From an uncultured Alphaproteobacteria bacterium (GTDB taxonomy: Bacteria; Pseudomonadota; Alphaproteobacteria; Caulobacterales; Caulobacteraceae): a stretch of DNA of 64,000 bases. Made by a program: the position numbers and the translations under genes. The notes under the pieces were generated by a model. That model was given only the letters and a program-made list of their open reading frames with translations, was not told the DNA's origin and searched no databases. Positions within the stretch are counted from its first letter, which is position 1. The number at the start of each line of letters is the position of its first letter. Shown here piece by piece: positions 36,032 through 44,085 of this stretch. The stretch lies in NCBI GenBank assembly GCA_903860975.1, contig CAIOSI010000048.1, forward strand, positions 41,209 through 105,208. The letters run 5' to 3'.

Positions 36032-37042
36032 ATGGCCGTCAACAAAGTTTCCGCAAAGGCGTGGTCAAAGACGCTCGGGCCCTATCGCGAACCCAAGACC
36101 AGCCGCAGCATCTTCGAGATCGTAATTACCGTTGGGCCCTTGCTGGCGATTTGGGGGCTGGCTTGGGGGCTTCATGCGCATGGCTGGTGGTGGGCAGCCC
36201 TTTTGCTGACGATACCGGCGGCCGGATTTCTGGTGCGCCTGTTTATGATCCAGCACGATTGTGGCCACGGATCCTTCTTCGGCCTGCATCAGGCGAATGA
36301 ATGGGTCGGACGGGTGATCGGCGTCTTCACGCTGACGCCTTACGATTACTGGCGACAGACCCACGCGATCCACCATGCCACCTCGGGCAATCTTGATCGT
36401 CGAGGTCTAGGCGCGATCGAGACGCTGACGGTTGCGGAATATTCGGCGCTGTCTCCGATGCGCGCGCTTGGCTATCGCCTCTACCGCCACCCATTGGTGA
36501 TGTTCGGTCTGGGGCCGGCTTTCGTCTTCTTCATCATGCAAAGGCTCCCGGTGGGGATGATGCGTCAGGGCTGGCGGCCCTGGGTCAGCGTGATCGGCAA
36601 CGCCGTTGCCGTGGTTGCAGGACTGGGGGCTCTGGTTTGGCTATTTGGAGCCGCGCCGGTGCTGATCGTGAACGTGGTGACCATGCTGCTCGCCGCGACG
36701 ATCGGCGTCTGGCTTTTCTATGTTCAGCATCAGTTTGAAGGCGCGATCTGGGAGCGGAACGGCGAGTGGACACGTGACCACGCCGCCCTGGCCGGCAGTT
36801 CACACTATGATCTGCCGCCGGTGCTCCGCTGGTTCACGGCCAATATCGGTATCCATCACGTCCACCACCTATCCAGTCGCATCCCGTTCTATCGGCTGTC
36901 GAAAGTGCTGGCCGATCATCCCGAACTCGCCCCGACCAGCCGCATTGGACTTTGGGAGAGTTTCCGCTGCGCGCGTCTTGCCCTGTGGGACGAAGCGCAG
37001 GGGCGGCTCGTGTCTTTCCGTGACTCACAGCGTGTCGGCTGA
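36032..37042 (+). CDS. membrane fatty-acid desaturase
   Basis: The 336-residue protein starts at ATG 36032; the longer frame overlaps hisD and lacks similarity. It has four main membrane helices and the three His boxes of acyl-lipid desaturases: HDCGH, HAIHH and HHVHH (in NIGIHHVHHLSSRIPFY). These bind the di-iron centre that introduces a double bond into fatty acyl chains, at the inner membrane. Its place between hisD and the UPF0262 gene is not what I recall for Caulobacter, so it may be an insertion into the cluster. Confidence 0.88.
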   Translation: MAVNKVSAKAWSKTLGPYREPKTSRSIFEIVITVGPLLAIWGLAWGLHAHGWWWAALLLTIPAAGFLVRLFMIQHDCGHGSFFGLHQANEWVGRVIGVFTLTPYDYWRQTHAIHHATSGNLDRRGLGAIETLTVAEYSALSPMRALGYRLYRHPLVMFGLGPAFVFFIMQRLPVGMMRQGWRPWVSVIGNAVAVVAGLGALVWLFGAAPVLIVNVVTMLLAATIGVWLFYVQHQFEGAIWERNGEWTRDHAALAGSSHYDLPPVLRWFTANIGIHHVHHLSSRIPFYRLSKVLADHPELAPTSRIGLWESFRCARLALWDEAQGRLVSFRDSQRVG

Positions 37043-37176
37043 GGCCTCTATCGGCTTGATCGGCTGACACATCGTCGCATTTTTTTCATCAAGGGCGCTT
37101 TCCTTCGCAGGCGCGGGATGACGCCGGGGGGCGGAATGCCATAAAGCGAGGGCAACGCCCTCTTGCTCGGACGCCA

Positions 37177-37656
37177 ATGGCCGACGACGATAGCCAGATG
37201 CACCGCCTGCAGACCGTTGAGCTCGACGAAGAGTCGCTCGCGGCGGCCTCGCGCGACCAGGAGCAGGAGCGGCAGATCGCGATCTTCGATCTGCTGGAAG
37301 AAAACCATTTCCACCCTGAGGGCGCCGCGTCAGGCCCCTACGATCTGCGAATGGGATTGGTCGAAAACCGCCTCGTGCTCGACGTGCACGGACCGAGCTA
37401 CGAAAAGCGCCACATCCTGTCGCTGTCTCCATTCCGCAGCTTGATCAAGGACTACTTCCTGATCTGCGAGAGCTACTATCAGGCGATCCGCAACTCCACG
37501 CCGGCCCAGATCGAGGCGTTGGATATGGGGCGCAGGGGATTGCACAATGAGGCCTCCCAGCTTCTGCAGGTGCGGCTCGCTGGCAAGATCGACACCGATC
37601 TGGCCACCGCGCGACGGCTTTTTACGCTTATTTGCGCCCTGCATTGGCGAGGTTAG
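37177..37656 (+). CDS. UPF0262 family protein
   Basis: A 159-residue soluble protein with [38 protein letters not shown] and [44 protein letters not shown], the UPF0262 pattern. The family is alphaproteobacterial and uncharacterised. It is followed after six bases by the phosphatase-like gene, so the two are probably translated from one message. Confidence 0.9.
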   Translation: MADDDSQMHRLQTVELDEESLAAASRDQEQERQIAIFDLLEENHFHPEGAASGPYDLRMGLVENRLVLDVHGPSYEKRHILSLSPFRSLIKDYFLICESYYQAIRNSTPAQIEALDMGRRGLHNEASQLLQVRLAGKIDTDLATARRLFTLICALHWRG

Positions 37657-37662
37657 GGGCGC

Positions 37663-38187
37663 ATGCCACCTGATGCGTCGCCGACCTTACCCGGCGCGGT
37701 GCTGTTTGCCTGCAACCTGAACCAAGTCCGTTCGCCGATCGCTGAGGCGCTCCTAAAGCGGCTTGCGGGCGATCGCATCTATGTCGACAGCTGTGGCCTG
37801 AAGCGGCCATCCGTGGTCCACGATGATGTGCGCGACGAAGATGTCGCAGCCCCAGTGGATCCCTTCGTCGAGGTCGTGATGGCGGAACTGGGCTGCGACG
37901 TTACCCATCACCGCCCAAAGACCTTCAGCGATCTGGAAGACTCATCCTTCGATCTCGTCATATCGCTGACACCTGAAGCCCAGCACCGCTCCGTTGAGTT
38001 GGCGCGCGGCCGTGCGACCGATATCGAGTACTGGCCGACGCAGGATCCGACCTTGAGCGATGGGTCACGCGAGGCCCGGTTGGCGGCCTATCGCGAGGTG
38101 AGAGACGCTCTGGCGGCCCGGATCGCAGAGCGGTTCAGCGCGCTTGATCCTTCGCCCATCGACCTTGCCCCGAACGGTGCGCTATAA
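37663..38187 (+). CDS. low-molecular-weight protein tyrosine phosphatase-like protein
   Basis: The 174-residue product has the phosphatase loop CNLNQVRSPIAEALL near residue 16, fitting Cx5R(S), and a DP pair in YWPTQDPT as the general acid. It differs from the usual CxGNxCRS loop in the second half. The family dephosphorylates Tyr on proteins, or in related forms arsenate. The neighbours UPF0262 and infA keep this gene in the same place in related genomes, as I recall, but no substrate is known. Confidence 0.75.
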   Translation: MPPDASPTLPGAVLFACNLNQVRSPIAEALLKRLAGDRIYVDSCGLKRPSVVHDDVRDEDVAAPVDPFVEVVMAELGCDVTHHRPKTFSDLEDSSFDLVISLTPEAQHRSVELARGRATDIEYWPTQDPTLSDGSREARLAAYREVRDALAARIAERFSALDPSPIDLAPNGAL

Positions 38188-38188
38188 T
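38161..38188 (+). promoter_or_regulatory. possible infA promoter
   Basis: TATAAT at 38183-38188 overlaps the end of the phosphatase gene, with GACCTT 16 bases upstream as a weak -35. It would give infA a leader of about 65 bases. The -10 is exact, the -35 is poor. Confidence 0.35.
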
Positions 38189-38261
38189 TCAGGCGCTATC
38201 CACGGCTCGCGGCCTGACGTAGAGGCGCGGTCCGTCATTTTATTCTCAGTTTGGAGCCTGC

Positions 38262-38480
38262 ATGGCGAAAGAAGAATTGTTGGAATTCCCGGGCACGGTC
38301 AGCGAAGTCCTGCCCAACGCGACGTTCCGCGTGAAACTTGAGAACGACCACGAGATCATCGCGCACACCGCGGGCAAGATGCGCAAGAACCGCATTCGCG
38401 TGTCAGCCGGCGACAAGGTCCTCGTGGAGATGACGCCCTACGACCTTTCCAAGGGCCGCATCACCTTCCGCGTTCGCTAG
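38262..38480 (+). CDS. infA: translation initiation factor IF-1
   Basis: A 72-residue OB-fold protein: [47 protein letters not shown] and [21 protein letters not shown]. This is the standard IF-1 length and sequence. IF-1 binds the ribosomal A site on the 30S subunit and helps IF-2 and IF-3 select the start codon. It is preceded by a weak TATAAT and followed closely by maf. Confidence 0.98.
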   Translation: MAKEELLEFPGTVSEVLPNATFRVKLENDHEIIAHTAGKMRKNRIRVSAGDKVLVEMTPYDLSKGRITFRVR

Positions 38481-38494
38481 ACGCGTCCGGCCCC

Positions 38495-39082
38495 TTGCCG
38501 CAATCGCCGCCGCGACTGGTGCTGGCCTCCGCAAGTCCAAGGCGGCTCGACCTTCTGCGTCAAATTGGACTTGAGCCCGATGCCGTCGATGCGGCCGAGG
38601 TCGATGAAACCCCCCTGAAAGACGAAACCCCACGCCACCTTGCTCTGCGATTGGCGCGTGACAAAGCTGAGGTGGTGGCCGCGCGACAGAACGGCGGCTT
38701 CGTCCTGGCGGCCGATACGGTCGTGGCGCTGGGCCGTCGCGTGCTGCCAAAAGCTGAAGGTGCAGACGAGGTTCGTAAATGCCTTACGCTGTTGTCGGGC
38801 CGTGCCCACCGGGTGCTCACGGGCCTGTGCGTGTTTGCCCCCGATGGCCGGCGCGCCCAGCGGTTGGTCGAAAGCCGCGTGCATTTCAAGCGACTCACCA
38901 CGAATGATCTGGAGGCCTATCTCCGTTCAGAAGAGGGGGTTGGGAAGGCGGGTGGCTATGCCATCCAAGGCCGAGCTGGTGCGTTTGTTGTCGAGCTTCA
39001 AGGGTCCTATTCCGCAATCGTAGGCTTGCCGCTCTACGAGGCGGCCAATCTGCTCGCCGGTTTGGGATACCTTCGATCGTGA
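38495..39082 (+). CDS. maf: Maf-like nucleotide pyrophosphatase
   Basis: The 195-residue protein begins at a TTG 14 bases after infA. It shows VLASASPRRLDLLRQIG, the catalytic Asp in FVLAADTVVALG, and VGKAGGYAIQGRAGAFV. Maf enzymes hydrolyse non-canonical or pyrimidine nucleoside triphosphates to monophosphates and have been tied to septum inhibition. The stop overlaps the next start (GTGA), linking it to the RNase E/G gene. Confidence 0.92.
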   Translation: MPQSPPRLVLASASPRRLDLLRQIGLEPDAVDAAEVDETPLKDETPRHLALRLARDKAEVVAARQNGGFVLAADTVVALGRRVLPKAEGADEVRKCLTLLSGRAHRVLTGLCVFAPDGRRAQRLVESRVHFKRLTTNDLEAYLRSEEGVGKAGGYAIQGRAGAFVVELQGSYSAIVGLPLYEAANLLAGLGYLRS

Positions 39083-40119
39083 GTGAGCGGCGCATCTATC
39101 TTGACCGCGGACTGGGTGAAACCCGCGGTGTTGTAACGCTCAATGGACGCCCCGAGCGCCTGTTGGTCCGCCGTAACGATGACGACCCGCGCCTGCAGTT
39201 TGGCACCCGACTGATCGCACGCGTTGCGAGCCTGGAGCCCGCGCTCGGCACGGCCTTCTTGGACCTCGGAAATGGTGCGCAGGCTATTGTCGCGTTTAAG
39301 CCCGACGCCCGCCCGGTGCGCGGTCAAGCCCTGGAGGTAGAGATTCGCGGCGAGCCGCGCAGGGGGAAACTGGCGGTCGCTCGCGCCATAGGCCTTGGCG
39401 AAGGCCCCCCCCGCATTATCGTCGAGGCGCCGGATTTGGCCAACGCGTTAGAGACACTGGTGCCTGGCGCGAAGCTCGTTGAGGGGGGAACTGCCCGAGA
39501 GGTGGCCGACGAGGCTGAAGCCGAGGCTCTGACGGCGGTTCATCTGCTTCCCGGCGGCGGCGAAATCGCCATCGAACCCACCCGCGCGCTGACGGCTATC
39601 GACGTCGACTTGTCGGATCGCAAGGGCGCGGACGCCAAGCGGGTGACCCGACAGGCCAACCTCGCCGCACTCGGCATGGCTGCACGCCTGCTGCGCCTCA
39701 AAGGACTTGGCGGCATCGTGGTGATCGATCTGGTCGGCCGAGGCCACGACGGGAATGCCTTGATGGCCGCGGCGAGGGCGGCATTTGCGCCAGACAATCC
39801 AGGGGTCGCGATCGGGCCGGTCGGCCGTTTTGGAACCATGGAGCTGTCATTGCCCAGGCGGACCCAGCCGTTGTTGGAGCGGCTTTGCCGTCTTGAAGGC
39901 GGGATTAGCGACCGAACGCTGGCTCAGAGATTAATCCGCCGCCTCCAGGCGGAAGGCCAGGCCCAGCCCGGCGCGCGGCTGTCAGCGTCCTGCGTTCCCG
40001 AAGTGGCGAGAGCCGCAGCACCGCTGGCCGAACTCTTGGCCCTGCAAATCGGGGCTCGATTTGTCATAACGCCAAATCCATCCTTCCCCCGTGAGCGGCT
40101 GGACGTGAGCGCGGCATGA
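39079..40119 (+). CDS. short ribonuclease E/G family protein
   Basis: A 346-residue protein from a GTG overlapping the maf stop. The N-terminal S1-like part reads RVASLEPALGTAFLDLGNGAQAIV. The DNase I-like part has the two catalytic Asp regions AIDVDLSD and GGIVVIDLVGRG. The zinc-link cysteines and the large C-terminal scaffold of RNase E are absent, so it is a minimal version, well below the ~490 residues of RNase G. It may process a limited RNA set. The compact size is also what I recall for this locus in Caulobacterales. Confidence 0.8.
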   Translation: MSERRIYLDRGLGETRGVVTLNGRPERLLVRRNDDDPRLQFGTRLIARVASLEPALGTAFLDLGNGAQAIVAFKPDARPVRGQALEVEIRGEPRRGKLAVARAIGLGEGPPRIIVEAPDLANALETLVPGAKLVEGGTAREVADEAEAEALTAVHLLPGGGEIAIEPTRALTAIDVDLSDRKGADAKRVTRQANLAALGMAARLLRLKGLGGIVVIDLVGRGHDGNALMAAARAAFAPDNPGVAIGPVGRFGTMELSLPRRTQPLLERLCRLEGGISDRTLAQRLIRRLQAEGQAQPGARLSASCVPEVARAAAPLAELLALQIGARFVITPNPSFPRERLDVSAA

Positions 40120-40277
40120 GCAAACCGAAGTGTCCGATCTGCGAAAAGCCGGCTTCTCCCGAACATTTGCCGTTCTGCTCGGCCCGTTGCGCCGATCTGG
40201 ACCTCCACCGCTGGCTGAGCGGGCGCTATGTCGTGCCCGGGGCTGCGACCCCCACGGATGATGAAGGCGACGACTGA
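40116..40277 (+). CDS. yacG: DNA gyrase inhibitor YacG
   Basis: The 53-residue protein starts four bases before the end of the RNase gene (ATGA). It carries the zinc knuckles CPICEKP and CSARCADLDLHRWLSGRYVVPG, the YacG pattern. YacG binds GyrB and blocks DNA binding by gyrase in E. coli. The overlap with the RNase gene and the following tRNA-Phe are typical for the locus. Confidence 0.93.
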   Translation: MSKPKCPICEKPASPEHLPFCSARCADLDLHRWLSGRYVVPGAATPTDDEGDD

Positions 40278-40342
40278 TCCAGCCTCGCTGGACTTCCGAA
40301 AGAGCCTCTTCTATAGACGCGGCTCCCGCGACGGCGGCCTTC

Positions 40343-40418
40343 GCCTGGGTAGCTCAGTTGGTAGAGCAGCGGATTGAAAATCCGCGTGTCGGTGGTTCGA
40401 ATCCGCCCCCAGGCACCA
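40343..40418 (+). tRNA. tRNA-Phe (anticodon GAA)
   Basis: It begins GCCTGGGTAGCTCAG, with anticodon loop TTGAAAA, T-arm GGTTCGAATCC and encoded CCA, 76 bases in all. The acceptor stem GCCTGGG/CCCAGGC is fully paired. It directly follows yacG on the same strand. Confidence 0.97.
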
Positions 40419-41502
40419 CTTTCCTTGGCAGTATTAAGTGGTGTTTCCGTCCGGCCTGGCAGGCGCGCGCCCGATCGCGCCTTCCAGGCGATGGGCGTCG
40501 GGCGATGGGTGCCAAACGTGTCTTCACGTCCCCAAGGGCCGCACTTCGGATGTCGAGTCGGATGATCTCTCGAGGTCGTGGTCCGGCACGTGAGGTCGCG
40601 CCAAAGCGAGACGTCAAAAAGGCCGTTGTCTGGCACAGGTTTTCTCAAGCCATTCGATTCTCCCGGAATTGGGAACGCGATTGTCGCTGGGCCTGCGCGC
40701 AATCGTTTGCGGCCTGCTTCGGGTCTCAGCCGCCCAGCTCCCAGCCTGGCCAGCCGCACTTCACGGTTGGGAGCCTCTGGTCGCGCACGCTCTGCGCAAG
40801 ACCATGTCTGATGTCGGCCTTTGAACCCTCTATCGGAGACTCTGGGTTTGGCAGGCACCTCCAAAACATCTCATCCCTGACCATTCAGGACGTTTTGGGT
40901 CGGAACGGCGTGTTCGGCCTTTGAGCGTCTGAAGCCGGCACGGCTCGGACAGACGCCCCCACGCCTATCGGCGGCGACAAATCGGTGGCCCTTGTGGCTT
41001 CGTTCCGAGCGGCGACGGCGCCAGCTTCGATCCTCGCCTGCCTGTGATTTGGACAGATTGTCTCAGATTACATTTGCGAAACACATACCGCACTGCAGCA
41101 TTAATCCCGCGCGAAGGCGGCATTTTATCCCGCCCCCCTGAGGCACATTTTTGTGCAGTGCGATACTTGATGGGGCGCCTTCAAACTTTCACAACCCTTC
41201 GATATTGAGAGCCCCCTTGACGCCTCTTTAAGGGATTGCCAAAGGACCCAAACCGCAAGTCTAACTTCGCGGTAATATCTCAGACGCCCCTCGGGGAAGA
41301 CGGGATAGCCTCGCGCCTTCGAAACAGTGCTCCTCCATTCGTGTTGGTGGCATGCGTTACGGGTCGCGGCGCAGCGACAGCGGCCTGGCCTTTGACCCGA
41401 GCAATCGGAAGGAGCGCTAGGATTGTTTCAACTAGGGTGGAGACGCTCTCGCGCGACGACCCTCCGGCCAATCGTGCTAGACCAACCAGGAACTGGCGAC
41501 AG
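40419..41502. other. 1.1-kb stretch without a supported gene, includes exbB leader
   Basis: No frame on either strand has a recognisable product; the longest reads antisense through tRNA-Phe. A spaced 9-base inverted repeat is present: CGCACTGCA at 41089-41097 and TGCAGTGCG at 41154-41162. The last 300 bases should contain the promoter of exbB-exbD-tonB. No clear Fur box was found. Confidence 0.45.
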
Positions 41503-42390
41503 ATGTTCGACAACAAACTGAAGACTCCTTTCATCGCTCTCATTGGCGCCATTGCGTTGGTGACGAGCGCCCCGGCGTTCGCTCAGAATGCCGCTCCCGC
41601 AGCGCCTGCTGCTGCTGAAGCTGCAGCTCCTGCTGCCGCGGCGGCGCCGGCTGCTACCCCCGCTGCCCCCGATCCCAGCCTGCCTCCGCAAATGCAGCAT
41701 GGCGGCCACATCACGCTCGCAACGATGTTCTTGGACGCCAAGGTCATCGTGAAATTCGTGATGGTGGGTCTGTTCCTCTGCTCCGTCCTCTCCTGGACGA
41801 TGCTTTTGATGAAGCTCGTCGAATTCCGGGGCTTGAACCGGACTTCGGATAACTTCCTCGAAGCGTTCCGCGGCGCGAAGTCGATCAGCGACATGGGCCG
41901 CATTGCGGTCGGTGAAGAGTTCGATGGCAACCCGCTGGCCGATATGGCTGCCGCCGCCGCTCAAGAAATTGAGCTGTCGCGTCAGGCTGGCCTGCACGTC
42001 GCTGGCGAGCACCGCGAAACCACGCTCAACCGCGCTGAACACGCCGTGTCCGCCGTCCAGGCCTCACTGGCCAGGCGTCTGGGCAGTGGCATGTCCTTCC
42101 TTGCCTCCGTCGGCTCCAACGGCCCGTTCATCGGTCTGTTCGGTACCGTTTACGGGATCATGGACTCCTTCATCGGCATCGCGAACACCGGCACCACCAA
42201 CCTCGCGGTTGTGGCTCCCGGCATCGCCGAAGCCCTGCTGGCTACGGGCCTTGGCCTGTTCGCCGCCATTCCTTCGGTTATCTTCTACAATATCTTCCAG
42301 ACCCGCATTTCCGCTTACGGCGCGCGTTCGGAAGGTTTTGTGGCTGAACTGATGAACGCCATCTCGCGGCAGCTTGACAAGGGAGCCTAA
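41503..42390 (+). CDS. exbB: TonB-system proton channel subunit ExbB
   Basis: The 295-residue protein starts at ATG 41503; the longer upstream frame has no similarity. A signal-peptide-like start (FIALIGAIALVTSAPAFAQ) and an Ala/Pro-rich periplasmic segment precede the first core helix (VIVKFVMVGLFLCSVLSWTMLLM). The last two helices contain LASVGSNGPFIGLFGTVYGIMDSF and GIAEALLATGLGLFAAIPSVIFYN. ExbB with ExbD uses the proton gradient to energise TonB for outer-membrane uptake. The extended N-terminus is common in alphaproteobacteria. exbD follows after five bases. Confidence 0.95.
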   Translation: MFDNKLKTPFIALIGAIALVTSAPAFAQNAAPAAPAAAEAAAPAAAAAPAATPAAPDPSLPPQMQHGGHITLATMFLDAKVIVKFVMVGLFLCSVLSWTMLLMKLVEFRGLNRTSDNFLEAFRGAKSISDMGRIAVGEEFDGNPLADMAAAAAQEIELSRQAGLHVAGEHRETTLNRAEHAVSAVQASLARRLGSGMSFLASVGSNGPFIGLFGTVYGIMDSFIGIANTGTTNLAVVAPGIAEALLATGLGLFAAIPSVIFYNIFQTRISAYGARSEGFVAELMNAISRQLDKGA

Positions 42391-42395
42391 CCCAG

Positions 42396-42830
42396 ATGGG
42401 CGCCAACCTTTCAGGCTCTGGCGGCGGCAAGTATCAGGTAGAGGCGAACGCCACCATCAACGTCACGCCCTTCGTGGACGTTATGCTGGTTCTGCTTATC
42501 ATCTTCATGGTGGCGGCCCCGATGGCGGCCGTCACGGTGAAGGTCAACCTTCCGCCATCGACCGCTAAAGAAACCAAGAACCCTCCCAAGCCGGTCACGA
42601 TATCGCTTCAGTCAAACGGTCGGATTTTTGTGCAAGACGCGCCGTCCGACCTGGCGACCCTCGGCGATGATATTCGTGCTCGTATCGGGAAGAACCACGA
42701 CACCGTCAGAACGCGTATATTCATTCGCGGGGACAAGGACGTGACGTACGGCGACTTTATGGGCGTCATGAACATGCTGCAGGACAACGGGTTCTACAGC
42801 GTGGCCCTGGTCGGCGAAGACAAGAAGTGA
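42396..42830 (+). CDS. exbD: TonB-system subunit ExbD
   Basis: A 144-residue protein with one membrane helix, VTPFVDVMLVLLIIFMVAAPM, which contains the conserved Asp that carries protons. The periplasmic domain includes VTISLQSNGRIFVQD and RIFIRGDKDVTYGDFMGVMNMLQDNGFYSVALV. Length and motif are standard. It is placed between exbB and tonB in one operon, with GGGAG upstream of its ATG inside the end of exbB. Confidence 0.95.
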   Translation: MGANLSGSGGGKYQVEANATINVTPFVDVMLVLLIIFMVAAPMAAVTVKVNLPPSTAKETKNPPKPVTISLQSNGRIFVQDAPSDLATLGDDIRARIGKNHDTVRTRIFIRGDKDVTYGDFMGVMNMLQDNGFYSVALVGEDKK

Positions 42831-42842
42831 GGCGGGTGACGC

Positions 42843-43559
42843 ATGGCTGATACTTCACAGCGGGAGCGTGACCTCCTTCATCCGGGCCACAACCCGTTCG
42901 ACGACCCGCGCCCACGGCGCTCGAAGGGCATGTTGATCGCACTGATTGTCGCGGTCGCCGTGCACGCTGCTCTCGCCATCTATCTTTGGAAGAGCAAGTT
43001 CGAAGCGCAGTTCAAGGAGTATTCGGAAGACGTAACGGATGTGTCGATGGTGAAGCCGGCTCCGCCGCCTCCGCCGCCGCCGCCGCCGCCGCCGCCGCCG
43101 AACACCCCGCCGCCGCCGCCGCCAAAGCTCCAGCCGAGGCCGCCGGTCAGCGCCCCGGACTTGCCTTCTATTCCTCCGCTTCCGGTTCCGCCGGTTGAGA
43201 AGCGCATCGAAGAGCCGAAACCACCGGCGCCGCCGCCGCCTGAGCCACCGCGTCCGTCGGTGATCACTCAGCCCGACTGGCAGCGCAAGCCGAACGCTGA
43301 CGATCTTTCAAGGTATTATCCGGACCGCGCGTCTCGGATGAATATCGAAGGTTCGGCGACGATCAGCTGTACGGTGAGTGCGCGAGGCACGCTGGATAAC
43401 TGCACGGTGATCTCCGAGACCCCGGCTGAAGCGGGCTTTGGGGAAGCGACGCTTAAAGCGAGCAAGCTGTTCAAGATGCGTCCGCTGTCGAAAGACGGTG
43501 CGCCTGTCGATGGCGGTACGGTTCGCATTCCACTGCGGTGGGTTCTGCCGAAAGGCTAG
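42843..43559 (+). CDS. tonB: energy transducer TonB
   Basis: The 238-residue protein has a cytoplasmic start and one inner-membrane helix (MLIALIVAVAVHAALAIYLW, residues about 30-49). A proline-rich spacer with uninterrupted runs of up to 14 Pro follows (about residues 72-150). The C-terminal TonB domain reads RYYPDRASRMNIEGSATISC, then GFGEATLKASKLFKMRP and IPLRWVLP. It links ExbBD to TonB-dependent receptors across the periplasm. The Pro runs are encoded by CCG repeats, whose length can change in steps of one codon without a frameshift. Confidence 0.95.
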   Translation: MADTSQRERDLLHPGHNPFDDPRPRRSKGMLIALIVAVAVHAALAIYLWKSKFEAQFKEYSEDVTDVSMVKPAPPPPPPPPPPPPPNTPPPPPPKLQPRPPVSAPDLPSIPPLPVPPVEKRIEEPKPPAPPPPEPPRPSVITQPDWQRKPNADDLSRYYPDRASRMNIEGSATISCTVSARGTLDNCTVISETPAEAGFGEATLKASKLFKMRPLSKDGAPVDGGTVRIPLRWVLPKG

Positions 43560-43584
43560 AGGCCTCTGCAAAAGACGAGATCAA

Positions 43585-43616
43585 GCCCCGGCAGCGCAAT
43601 CTGCCGGGGCTTTTTT
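43585..43616 (+). terminator. strong intrinsic terminator of exbB-exbD-tonB
   Basis: GCCCCGGCAG (43585-43594) pairs perfectly with CTGCCGGGGC (43601-43610) around a six-base loop, followed by TTTTTT. It lies 26 bases after the tonB stop codon. Confidence 0.92.
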
Positions 43617-43957
43617 ATGGGTGACGTCGACCTCGTCAAAGGGCGTAACAGGCGATCCATCCTGAGCGTTGGCCAGTGTTGAGTGCGAGGAGACGCTGCA
43701 AGCCAGGCGCAAGAGCCCAGAGATCCGGCGCCTGGCCCGATGCCCTCGAGCCGCCGCTGCAATAGACGGGTTTGGGCTACACGCCCCGGTGCTGGCGAGT
43801 TCTGCGCGAGGCGTTGGCGCTCCACGCGACCGGCGATTTCAGGGTTCGGCTGCGCGCTGGGCCATCGCTTGCAGCTCGCCACCGCGATCGGCTGCCATGG
43901 CTTGCCGATTGACTTGATTGGAAAGCGGCGGGCGACTAGAAACCCTCCTCGCGATGG
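43617..43957. other. intergenic stretch, no gene recognised
   Basis: About 340 bases between the tonB terminator and tRNA-His. Open frames on both strands lack recognisable domains. Confidence 0.45.
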
Positions 43958-44034
43958 GCCGGCTTAGCTCAGTTGGTTAGAGCGCTAGATTGTGGATCTA
44001 GAGGTCCTCGGTTCGAGCCCGAGAGCTGGTACCA
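43958..44034 (+). tRNA. tRNA-His (anticodon GTG), A73 type
   Basis: It starts GCCGGCTTAGCTCAG and has anticodon loop ATTGTGGA, T-arm GGTTCGAGCCC and encoded CCA, 77 bases. The discriminator base is A (44031), not the C73 that pairs with G-1 in most bacteria. This fits the alphaproteobacterial form of tRNA-His that lacks the G-1:C73 identity pair and is read by an adapted HisRS. Confidence 0.93.
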
Positions 44035-44085
44035 TCGCGAATTCGCCCTTTTCGCCCATTTACAAAGGCGTGCGATCGACCTCGC

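Noticed and set aside
40226..40864. Minus-strand frame of 212 codons
   Set aside because: It reads antisense through tRNA-Phe (product part GRIRTTDTRIFNPLLYQLSY), a classic false translation of a tRNA; no domain elsewhere.
41040..41100. Possible Fur box upstream of exbB
   Set aside because: The sequence has A/T-rich half-sites such as TTTGCGAAA but does not match a full Fur consensus.
43060..43130. Repeated CCG units suspected as a repeat array or CRISPR
   Set aside because: They encode the in-frame proline spacer of TonB; there are no unique spacers.
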